Below, piece by piece: positions 42,873-48,943 of a DNA stretch of 48,943 nucleotides. Origin of the DNA: an uncultured beta proteobacterium. Lineage in GTDB: Bacteria > Pseudomonadota > Gammaproteobacteria > Burkholderiales > Burkholderiaceae_C. The stretch is from positions 1 to 48,943 of the forward strand of contig CAINUX010000008.1 in assembly GCA_903853895.1 (NCBI GenBank), written 5' to 3'. The notes under the pieces were generated by a model that did no database searches, was not told the DNA's origin, and saw only the letters and a list, made by a program, of their open reading frames with translations. Position 1 is the first letter of the stretch. Every line of letters begins with the position of its first letter. The position numbers were made by a program, and so were the translations under genes.

Positions 42873-43211
42873 ATGGAAAAAGAAACCGCCACCTCTGTCT
42901 TTGAATCCCTGTCCTCCGGCGCCCGGCTGGACATTTTTCGGCTGCTGGTCAAGGCCGCGCCCGATGGGTTGGTGGCGGGCGAACTGTCCTCCGCCATCGG
43001 CATGGCGCCCAGCAATGTGTCCTTCCACCTCAAGACCCTGACCCATTCCAAACTGGTCACCGTCGTGCAGGAGGGGCGCTTCCAGCGCTACCGCGCCAAC
43101 CTGGCGCTGATGCAGGAAGTCATTGCCTACATGACCGAGGAATGCTGCGCCGGCCACCCCGAGCGCTGCGAAGAAACCTGTAACCCCCGAACTGAAGAAT
43201 TGCCCGTATGA
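42873..43211 (+). CDS. arsR: ArsR-family metalloregulator of the arsenic operon
   Basis: Repressor of 112 residues that should release DNA when As(III) or Sb(III) binds. The winged helix is clear (FESLSSGARLDIFRLLVKA; AIGMAPSNVSFHLKTLTHSK). It lacks the ELCVCDL arsenic site of enterobacterial ArsR and instead has a C-terminal cysteine cluster (EECCAGHPERCEETC), so metal is probably sensed there, as in other C-terminal-cysteine ArsR proteins. It overlaps arsC by 4 bp (ATGA) and is preceded by a dyad. It heads the five-gene ars operon. Confidence 0.92.
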   Translation: MEKETATSVFESLSSGARLDIFRLLVKAAPDGLVAGELSSAIGMAPSNVSFHLKTLTHSKLVTVVQEGRFQRYRANLALMQEVIAYMTEECCAGHPERCEETCNPRTEELPV

Positions 43212-43708
43212 CTGACAAAGTTCTCAACGTCCTGTTCCTGTGCACCCACAATTCGGCGCGCAGCATTCTGGCCGAGGCCATCCTTAACCACATCGGCCGC
43301 GGCCGCTTCAAGGCCTATTCGGCCGGAAGCAGCCCGCGCGACAACCAGCAGCCCAATCCCCTGGGCCTGCAGGTGTTGCAGGCGTCCGGCATTTCCACCG
43401 AGGGTCTGCGCAGCAAGAGCTGGGACGAGTTCGCGCTGCCCGATGCGCCGCACATGGACTTAGTTGTCACTGTGTGTGACAACGCCGCCGGCGAGGTCTG
43501 CCCCTACTGGCCCGGCCAACCCGCCACTGCGCACTGGGGCTACCCCGATCCATCCGCCGGTGACGGCACCGATGCGCAGAAGCTGGAAGCCTTCCGGCAG
43601 ACCCTGCACGCGCTCAAGCGCCGCATGGAGCTGCTGGTCAGCTTGCCGGCGGACAAGCTGGAGAAGTCGTTGATCCAATCCACCGCACGCGGCCTGGCGA
43701 AGGAGTAG
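43208..43708 (+). CDS. arsC: Thioredoxin-type arsenate reductase (low-molecular-weight phosphatase fold)
   Basis: Cytosolic arsenate reductase of 166 residues. The phosphate-binding loop CTHNSARS (Cys12 to Arg18) is near the N-terminus, and two further cysteines (Cys90 and Cys98 in TVCDNAAGEVCPYW) provide the relay to thioredoxin, the pattern of the Staphylococcus pI258 class. WGYPDPSAG matches the DPS active-site loop. It converts As(V) to As(III) for export by ACR3. It overlaps arsR and lies 3 bp before ACR3. A second, unrelated arsC follows ACR3. Confidence 0.9.
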   Translation: MTDKVLNVLFLCTHNSARSILAEAILNHIGRGRFKAYSAGSSPRDNQQPNPLGLQVLQASGISTEGLRSKSWDEFALPDAPHMDLVVTVCDNAAGEVCPYWPGQPATAHWGYPDPSAGDGTDAQKLEAFRQTLHALKRRMELLVSLPADKLEKSLIQSTARGLAKE

Positions 43709-43711
43709 GCC

Positions 43712-44749
43712 ATGAATGTTTTTGAACGCTACCTCACAGTCTGGGTGTTCCTGTGCATCGTCGTCGGCATCGCGCTGGGGCAACTGTTCCCCGGCGTGTT
43801 TCAGGCGGTTGGCCAGATGGAGATTGCGAAAGTCAATCTGCCGGTGGGTTTGTTGATCTGGGTGATGGTCATCCCCATGCTGGTCAAGGTGGACTTTGGC
43901 GCTCTGGGCGAGGTTCGTAAACACATCAAGGGCATTGGCGTCACGCTGTTCGTCAACTGGCTGGTCAAACCGTTCTCGATGGCGTTGCTCGGGTGGATTT
44001 TCATCCGCCACTGGTTTGCACCCATGCTGCCACCCGACCAGCTCGACAGCTACATCGCCGGGCTGATTCTGTTGGCCGCCGCGCCCTGTACCGCCATGGT
44101 GTTTGTGTGGAGCCGCCTCACCGGGGGCGACCCGTTGTTCACGCTGTCGCAAGTGGCGTTGAATGACAGCATCATGGTGATTGCCTTTGCGCCGCTGGTG
44201 GGCTTGCTGCTGGGCATGTCGGCCATCATCGTGCCGTGGGACACCCTGTTGACTTCGGTGGTTCTGTATATCGTCATCCCGGTGATCCTGGCCCAGCTGT
44301 TGCGCAGGTCGCTGCTGGCCAAGGGCGTGGACGCGTTCGATGCCACCATGGCCAAGATCGGTCCGTGGTCCATAGCGGCACTGCTGGTCACGCTGGTGCT
44401 GCTGTTTGCCTTTCAGGGTGAGGCGATTTTGAAGCAGCCGCTGGTGATTGCGCTGCTGGCCGTGCCGATTCTGATCCAGGTGTTCTTTAACTCGGCTCTG
44501 GCCTACTGGCTCAACCGCGCCGTGGGTGAGAAGCACAACATTGCCTGCCCCTCGGCCCTGATCGGCGCATCCAACTTCTTTGAGCTGGCCGTGGCTGCAG
44601 CCATCAGTTTGTTTGGCTTCAATTCCGGTGCCGCGCTGGCCACCGTGGTCGGCGTGCTGATCGAAGTGCCGGTGATGTTGCTGGTGGTCTACATCGTCAA
44701 CCACTCCAAAGGCTGGTATGAACGTGGCGCAACCGCCGAGGGAGCTTGA
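43712..44749 (+). CDS. acr3: Arsenite efflux permease ACR3
   Basis: Inner-membrane As(III) exporter of 345 residues with about ten hydrophobic helices. The conserved cysteine of the family is Cys126 in LAAAPCTAMVFVWSRLTGGD, and the second conserved motif is CPSALIGASNFFELAVAAAI. These distinguish ACR3 from ArsB. Export is driven by the proton motive force. AGGAG lies 6 bp before the ATG. Its stop is 2 bp before the next arsC. Confidence 0.95.
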   Translation: MNVFERYLTVWVFLCIVVGIALGQLFPGVFQAVGQMEIAKVNLPVGLLIWVMVIPMLVKVDFGALGEVRKHIKGIGVTLFVNWLVKPFSMALLGWIFIRHWFAPMLPPDQLDSYIAGLILLAAAPCTAMVFVWSRLTGGDPLFTLSQVALNDSIMVIAFAPLVGLLLGMSAIIVPWDTLLTSVVLYIVIPVILAQLLRRSLLAKGVDAFDATMAKIGPWSIAALLVTLVLLFAFQGEAILKQPLVIALLAVPILIQVFFNSALAYWLNRAVGEKHNIACPSALIGASNFFELAVAAAISLFGFNSGAALATVVGVLIEVPVMLLVVYIVNHSKGWYERGATAEGA

Positions 44750-44751
44750 AC

Positions 44752-45174
44752 ATGTCCCGCATCACGATTTACCACAACCCCGCCTGCGGCACATCCCGCA
44801 ATACCCTGGGCCTGATCCGCAACAGTGGTGCCGAGCCCGAGGTGATTGAGTACCTGAAGACGCCGCCAAACAAAGTCCGGTTGCAAGAGCTGTTGATTGC
44901 CATGGGCATCAGCGCGCGTGATCTACTGCGCCAAAAGGGTACACCCTATGAAGAGCTGAACCTGGGCGACCCCAAGTGGACCGACGACGAACTGATGGAC
45001 TTCATGGTGCAGCACCCCGGCCTGATGAATCGCCCGGTGGTCGTCACGCCGCTGGGCACCAGGCTGTGCCGCCCCAGCGAGCTGGTACTGGATATCTTGC
45101 CCAACCCGCAGAAGGGCGCGTTCACCAAAGAAGATGGCGAAGCAGTCATCAATGCCGAAGGCCAACGTGTCTGA
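44752..45174 (+). CDS. arsC: Glutaredoxin-type arsenate reductase
   Basis: Second arsenate reductase, 140 residues, of the unrelated glutaredoxin-dependent (R773) class. The active-site motif is [11 protein letters not shown] (Cys12), with the downstream basic residues of that class ([16 protein letters not shown]) that bind arsenate. Having both a thioredoxin-type and a glutaredoxin-type enzyme in one operon broadens the reductant supply. GGAG is 7 bp before the ATG; a TTG 6 bp upstream is rejected. Confidence 0.94.
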   Translation: MSRITIYHNPACGTSRNTLGLIRNSGAEPEVIEYLKTPPNKVRLQELLIAMGISARDLLRQKGTPYEELNLGDPKWTDDELMDFMVQHPGLMNRPVVVTPLGTRLCRPSELVLDILPNPQKGAFTKEDGEAVINAEGQRV

Positions 45175-45889
45175 TCTGTCGATACCCTTACCCAACGTTG
45201 CGACCGCGTGCTTTCAGGTTCCTTTGCAAGCGGGGCTCGCCGCGCGGGCACGCTCATCGCACCCACCCAGAATCCTGTTGCTCTATGGCTCGCTGCGTGA
45301 GCGTTCCTACAGCAAGCTCTTGACACTGGAAGCGGCCAGATTGCTGGAGGCGATGGGCGCCGAGGTCAAGGTCTTTGATCCACTGGATTTGCCGCAACCC
45401 GATGCTGCGCCAGACACCCACCCCAAAGTCAAAGAGTTGCGGGACTTGGCCGCCTGGTCCGAGGGCATGGTGTGGTGTTCCCCCGAGCGCCACGGTGCCA
45501 TGACCGGCATCATGAAAAGCCAGATCGACTGGATTCCGTTGTCGGTCGGCGCAGTGCGCCCCACCCAAGGCAAGACGCTGGCGGTGATGGAGGTCAGCGG
45601 CGGCTCGCAATCGTTCAACGCCGTCAACCAGATGCGCATCCTGGGGCGTTGGATGCGCATGCTCACCATCCCCAACCAAAGCTCGGTCGCCAAGGCGTTT
45701 CTGGAGTTTGATGAAGCAGGGCGCATGAAGCCCTCCGCCTATTACGACCGCGTGGTCGATGTAATGGAAGAGTTGGTGAAGTTCACACTGCTGACGCGGG
45801 ACATCGCGCACTATCTGGTAGACCGTTACAGTGAGCGCAAGGAGAGTGCTGACGCGCTGAGCAAACGCGTCAATCAGCGTAGCCTGTAG
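45152..45889 (+). CDS. arsH: ArsH NADPH-dependent flavoprotein
   Basis: Flavin-dependent oxidoreductase of 245 residues that in other bacteria oxidises trivalent methyl- or aryl-arsenicals and reduces quinones. The FMN-binding signature [16 protein letters not shown] is followed by [20 protein letters not shown] and [20 protein letters not shown], all diagnostic. The start is uncertain: ATG codons at 45134 and 45152 both lie inside the preceding arsC, and the later one gives an N-terminus closer to the usual length. It closes the ars operon. Confidence 0.92.
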   Translation: MPKANVSDLSIPLPNVATACFQVPLQAGLAARARSSHPPRILLLYGSLRERSYSKLLTLEAARLLEAMGAEVKVFDPLDLPQPDAAPDTHPKVKELRDLAAWSEGMVWCSPERHGAMTGIMKSQIDWIPLSVGAVRPTQGKTLAVMEVSGGSQSFNAVNQMRILGRWMRMLTIPNQSSVAKAFLEFDEAGRMKPSAYYDRVVDVMEELVKFTLLTRDIAHYLVDRYSERKESADALSKRVNQRSL

Positions 45890-45909
45890 GCACGGCAATT
45901 CAGAGAGAC

Positions 45910-47271
45910 ATGTCACCCACGGAACACACCATACCCACCTTGGCAGACGCACTCAACCGCGGCTGCTACTGCCAGACGCTGGACCCGGAGCAACTACGCC
46001 GCGAACTTGGGCGCGATGCGGGTCTGCGCGATGTGGCGAGCACACTTGCCCACACCCATCCGCACCTTTTTTCCAGCACTGCGGTGTTTGCCTCGCAGGC
46101 CACGGTGCAAGCCATTCAGAATGCCGTGGCTGCGATTGAGCGCACTTTGTCCTTACCCGCGTGGGCCGCGCAAGTGCTACCCACGGCCAGTGCCATTGCG
46201 CAGGCTGACCATGGCCCGCTGGGTGTATTCATGGGCTACGACTTTCACATCACACCACAGGGCCCGCAGCTCATCGAGATCAATACCAACGCGGGTGGTG
46301 CCATGCTCAACGCGGTGCTGCTGCGCGCACAGGCCGTGTGCTGTGGACCGATGAACCCGTGGCTCGATGCCTACCGCAACATGGCCACGCTGGAAGCGGA
46401 GTTTGTGGCCATGTTCGAGGCCGAGTGGGACTTGTTCAACCAGGCCAGGGGCCAGGCGCTACGGCCCCTGCGCAGGGTTGCCATTGTCGATCAAGCGCCA
46501 AAAAGCCAGTACCTCGCGCCCGAGTTCGCACTGTTTGCAGACCTGTTCCAGCGCCATGGCATCCACGCAGTGGTAGTGGATGCTGCCGGCCTGGAACTGC
46601 GCGATGGCCTGCTGTGCAGTGGCGACGTGCCGTTGGATCTGGTCTACAACCGCCTGACCGACTTTGAACTCTGCGACCCGGCGCACGCCGCGCTCGCGCA
46701 GGCGTACCGCCAAGATGCCGTGGCGGTCACGCCGCATCCGCACGTCCATGCGTTGCGTGCCAACAAGCAGCACCTGGTCACGCTGGGACAGGCGGCGGCC
46801 TTGCAGGCATTGGGCGTGCCAGAGTCGGACCAGCAAACCCTGTTGGCCAGCATACCCGCCTGTGAACGGGTGCGCCCTGAGAATGCACAGGCACTGTGGG
46901 AGCAACGCAAGCATTTGTTTTTCAAACCCTTGGATGGCTTTGGAGCCCGCGCGGTCTACCGGGGTGACAAGCTCACCAAGAAGGTGTGGGAACAGATTCT
47001 GCAAGGCGACTACATCGCGCAAGCCCTGGTACCGCCCCCCGTGCGGGCCCTGCAGGTGGGCGATGCCGACACCGAGCTCAAGTTCGACCTGCGCGCCTAC
47101 ACCTATGCCGGGCGTGTGCAACTGCTGGCCGCGCGCACCTATAGCGGTCAGACCACCAACTTCCGCACCGAGGGGGGAGGTTTCGCTCCCGTCATGTGGG
47201 TGCCCGACGTTCTCGCCATGCATTCGCGGCAAACCGGAACATCGTGTGAAGGTGCATCCTGCCCACCGTAG
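45910..47271 (+). CDS. ATP-grasp-like protein of unknown function
   Basis: A 453-residue cytosolic protein. I do not recognise a named family, but it has ATP-grasp features: an early LIEINTNAGGAMLNAVLLR segment (acidic and Asn residues as metal and phosphate ligands), LVYNRLTDFELCDP, HVHALRANKQHLVTL, the lysine-glycine region FFKPLDGFGARAVYRGDKLT and a C-terminal LKFDLRAYTYAGRVQLLAAR. Such enzymes join a carboxylate to an amine or thiol using ATP (glutathione synthetase is an example). It follows arsH by 20 bp, so it may be read with the ars operon. The C-terminal TSCEGASCPP holds two cysteines near the end. Substrate unknown. Confidence 0.7.
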   Translation: MSPTEHTIPTLADALNRGCYCQTLDPEQLRRELGRDAGLRDVASTLAHTHPHLFSSTAVFASQATVQAIQNAVAAIERTLSLPAWAAQVLPTASAIAQADHGPLGVFMGYDFHITPQGPQLIEINTNAGGAMLNAVLLRAQAVCCGPMNPWLDAYRNMATLEAEFVAMFEAEWDLFNQARGQALRPLRRVAIVDQAPKSQYLAPEFALFADLFQRHGIHAVVVDAAGLELRDGLLCSGDVPLDLVYNRLTDFELCDPAHAALAQAYRQDAVAVTPHPHVHALRANKQHLVTLGQAAALQALGVPESDQQTLLASIPACERVRPENAQALWEQRKHLFFKPLDGFGARAVYRGDKLTKKVWEQILQGDYIAQALVPPPVRALQVGDADTELKFDLRAYTYAGRVQLLAARTYSGQTTNFRTEGGGFAPVMWVPDVLAMHSRQTGTSCEGASCPP

Positions 47272-47281
47272 GTACACAACC

Positions 47282-47554
47282 ATGAACTGCCTCGTCAAAG
47301 CCTGGACTGCGCATGCGCCTGAATTGTGCGGCTGGGCCCGGCACGCCATCACGCGGTGCGACCTGCAAGGCCTGGCGCAGGCCGACTACGCCCGCGCCAA
47401 GGGCTTGAGCCTGAGTGCTGCCATGTCGCGCATCCAGCGGGCACGCCTGCGCATGAAGGCGCGCATGACCGAGGTCTGCCAGGTGCAAGTGGACAATGCC
47501 GGGCATGTGCTGGACTTTGTACCGCGAACGCCTGTCGGAACGCCGCACGATTGA
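47282..47554 (+). pseudogene. Internally deleted SigZ-type ECF sigma factor gene
   Basis: The 90-residue product begins like the N-terminus of SigZ-class sigma factors (CLVKAWTAHAPELCGWARHA) and passes directly into sigma region 4 (DLQGLAQADYARAKGLSLSA, then AMSRIQRARLRMKARM) and the SigZ C-terminal signature CQVQVDNAGHVLDFVPR. All of region 2, needed for core and -10 binding, is missing. The frame is open, so this looks like an in-frame internal deletion. It may be non-functional, or may bind DNA without core. It lies 10 bp after the ATP-grasp-like gene and 11 bp before the MBL gene. Confidence 0.6.
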
Positions 47555-47565
47555 GGGAGCAAATG

Positions 47566-48492
47566 ATGCATGCAATACAACGCATAGGGGCGGCGGCAAC
47601 CGCTGCTCTGATGATCGCCATGCCTGCGTGTGCGGTCGATGTGGTCTTCAAGCCCGTGGCAGAAGGCGTTTACGCCTACGTTGGCGAGATCGAAGGGCGC
47701 ACCTATGACAACGAAGGGCTCAACGCCAATATCGGGTTGGTGGTGACCAACGCAGGCGCGGTGCTGATCGACAGTGGCGCTACCTTTCAGTCCGCGCGCA
47801 AGATCCACGAGGCCGCCAAGAAGGTGACCAACCAGCCCGTCCAATGGGTCATTAACACGGGTGACCAGGACCACCGCTGGCTGGGCAATGGTTACTTCAC
47901 CGCGCTGGGTATCGAGACCATCGCCCATGCGGACGCGAAGGCTGACATGCAGAACCGTTCCGGTGAGCACCTGGAGGGCCTGAAGGTCTTGAAGGAGCGG
48001 CTGGACGGCACCGTGCCAACGCTGCCCAAGCGCTTTGTCACGGGACAAGACACCCGCCTGGAACTGGGCGGCACGGTCTTCGAGCTCAAGCACCGCAACG
48101 GCGGCCATACGCCCGGCGACACACTGGTGTGGCTGCCTCAAAAGAGTGTGCTGTTTGCCGGCGACGTGGTCTATGTGGACCGCGTGTTGGGCCTGCACCC
48201 GGTCAGCAACACCCGGAACTGGCTGGAGTCCTTTGCCGTCATCGACGCGCTCAAGCCGCAGACCATCGTGCCCGGCCATGGCAGTGTCACCAACGTGGCC
48301 ACGGCGCAGGCGCACACGCGCGACCTGCTGCTGGCGCTGCGCGCGCACATGAAGAAGGCTGTGGATGACGGCGTTGACTTGAGCGCCGCCGTGAAGAGCT
48401 TTGACGGCAAGCCGTTTGCAGGACTCAAGCACGCCGAAGTCTGGATTCCGCAACTGGCCAACCAGACGTATCTGGAGATGGAGCGGGAGTGA
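47566..48492 (+). CDS. Exported metallo-beta-lactamase-fold protein with altered metal motif
   Basis: Secreted MBL-fold protein of 308 residues with a signal peptide (IGAAATAALMIAMPACA). The ATG at 47566 has GAGGGA 7 bp upstream. The fold is clear: NIGLVVTNAGAVLIDSGATF, then WVINTGDQDHRWLGNGYFTA, GGHTPGDTLVWLP, FAGDVVYVDR and IVPGHGS. The canonical HxHxDH is TGDQDH (Thr98, Asp100, Asp102, His103), lacking the two histidines that bind the first metal, while His181, Asp200 and His238 are kept. It might bind one metal or none at the first site. The genes for PQQ-linked or sulfur-oxidation relatives of this subfamily are not nearby; function is unknown. Confidence 0.85.
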   Translation: MHAIQRIGAAATAALMIAMPACAVDVVFKPVAEGVYAYVGEIEGRTYDNEGLNANIGLVVTNAGAVLIDSGATFQSARKIHEAAKKVTNQPVQWVINTGDQDHRWLGNGYFTALGIETIAHADAKADMQNRSGEHLEGLKVLKERLDGTVPTLPKRFVTGQDTRLELGGTVFELKHRNGGHTPGDTLVWLPQKSVLFAGDVVYVDRVLGLHPVSNTRNWLESFAVIDALKPQTIVPGHGSVTNVATAQAHTRDLLLALRAHMKKAVDDGVDLSAAVKSFDGKPFAGLKHAEVWIPQLANQTYLEMERE

Positions 48493-48493
48493 T

Positions 48494-48545
48494 GCTATTG
48501 GTTTGATAGCTGCCAATGCAGTTTTCACAGGGGCTAGAGTCGCTT
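48494..48545 (+). repeat. Interspersed palindromic repeat, copy E
   Basis: GCTATTGGTTTGATAGC, then TTTTCACAGGGGCTAGAG. It starts 1 bp after the MBL stop codon. It is in the opposite direction relative to its neighbour gene compared with copies A-C. The rest of the gap to 48600 shows nothing definite. Confidence 0.65.
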
Positions 48546-48599
48546 TTCATACATAGGTCTGGACTTCTTGCTGTAATCGGTCTCCAGACCTACAAGCCC

Positions 48600-48935
48600 T
48601 TAGTGGTAGTCGTCTTCCAGCTGATGCCGAACCGCTAAAACAGTGACAGTGCTGGCATCTTCAATTTCGTACAGTGCCACGTAGCCTGAGTTGCCCAACG
48701 GAATGATGAGTTCGCGCAGAAAAGGGCTATCACCAGATTTTCGGTAAATGAAAGGCGTACGGGACAACTGCCGCTCTACGGCTTCGGCTAGTGCATCAAT
48801 GGAATTCTGTGCGTAGTCCAGGTCTTGCGCAGTTTGCGCGCGCACCAGCAAAAAATCGAACAGCCGCAACACATCGTCGCGTGCGGCTGGCGTATAGCGT
48901 ACGTTGAAACGCCCGTCTCCCACCCCTACCACCAT
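48600..48935 (-). CDS. RelE/ParE-family toxin of a type II toxin-antitoxin pair
   Basis: Small protein of 111 residues with the RelE/ParE pattern: FNVRYTPAARDDVLRLFDFL at the start, then a helical segment, PFIYRKSGDSPFLRELIIPL and GYVALYEIEDASTVTVLAVR in the C-terminal strands. Members cleave mRNA at the ribosome (RelE) or poison gyrase (ParE); this sequence is closer in look to ParE but I would not decide. Read from the ATG at 48935; an overlapping TGATG at that point suggests the antitoxin gene ends there and lies just outside the window to the right. Confidence 0.75.
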   Translation of the reverse strand: MVVGVGDGRFNVRYTPAARDDVLRLFDFLLVRAQTAQDLDYAQNSIDALAEAVERQLSRTPFIYRKSGDSPFLRELIIPLGNSGYVALYEIEDASTVTVLAVRHQLEDDYH

Positions 48936-48943
48936 CAACCTAG

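Overview
The window looks like a chromosomal segment of a Gram-negative betaproteobacterium of the order Burkholderiales, most likely Comamonadaceae (Rhodoferax-like). Supporting this are the high-GC coding style, a glucokinase fused to an RpiR-type regulator, a PAS-LuxR regulator divergent from a succinyl-CoA:3-ketoacid CoA-transferase, and a short palindromic repeat with GCTATC and GGGCTAG ends that I associate with this family. The genus assignment is inference. I see no tRNA, rRNA, CRISPR array or insertion sequence.

Layout. (1) 1-7741: end of an RND-type efflux operon (outer-membrane factor, cut by the window start, plus its TetR regulator with a perfect 26-bp operator), a nested inverted-repeat island, PAS-LuxR / scoAB, an unknown membrane protein, an SDR-like protein with an isochorismatase-like hydrolase, a small unknown protein and a MATE exporter. 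(2) 8002-33283: a nearly complete maltodextrin system. The TonB receptor (22811-25660) would bring oligosaccharides across the outer membrane, periplasmic GH13 enzymes would trim them, and MalEFG-MalK would import them. MalQ and the alpha-glucan phosphorylase would process them in the cytoplasm and two glucokinases would phosphorylate the glucose. The eight-gene operon malK-malE-malF-malG-GH13/EEP-GH13-esterase-2OG oxygenase is tightly packed. A flavin-dependent halogenase and an S9 peptidase accompany the receptor. Seven copies of a 15-bp TGT-n3-T-type dyad lie only in the promoter regions of these operons. They suggest one local regulon, plausibly controlled by the RpiR/SIS half of the fused glucokinase.

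(3) 33411-35880: a wax ester synthase/DGAT-like acyltransferase, mobB for molybdenum cofactor, and a stretch with an ArsR gene fragment. (4) 35881-45889: a redox and arsenic region. A monohaem cytochrome c is divergent from a Tat-exported molybdoenzyme whose motifs match respiratory arsenate reductase ArrA, followed by an ArrB-like 16-Cys Fe-S subunit and a TorD-like chaperone. Next come a PhoX-type phosphatase with a candidate Pho box and an arsR-arsC-ACR3-arsC-arsH operon. (5) 45910-48943: an ATP-grasp-like protein of unknown function, what looks like an internally deleted SigZ-type sigma factor, a secreted metallo-beta-lactamase-fold protein with a degenerate metal motif, and a RelE/ParE-type toxin at the right edge.

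The least ordinary items are the GH13 amylase fused to an endonuclease/exonuclease/phosphatase domain, the ArrA-like reductase beside an arsenic resistance operon, the putative small RNA or attenuator between the TonB receptor and glk, the shared operator family, and the repeat family that has entered two reading frames and supplies the stop codon of malQ.
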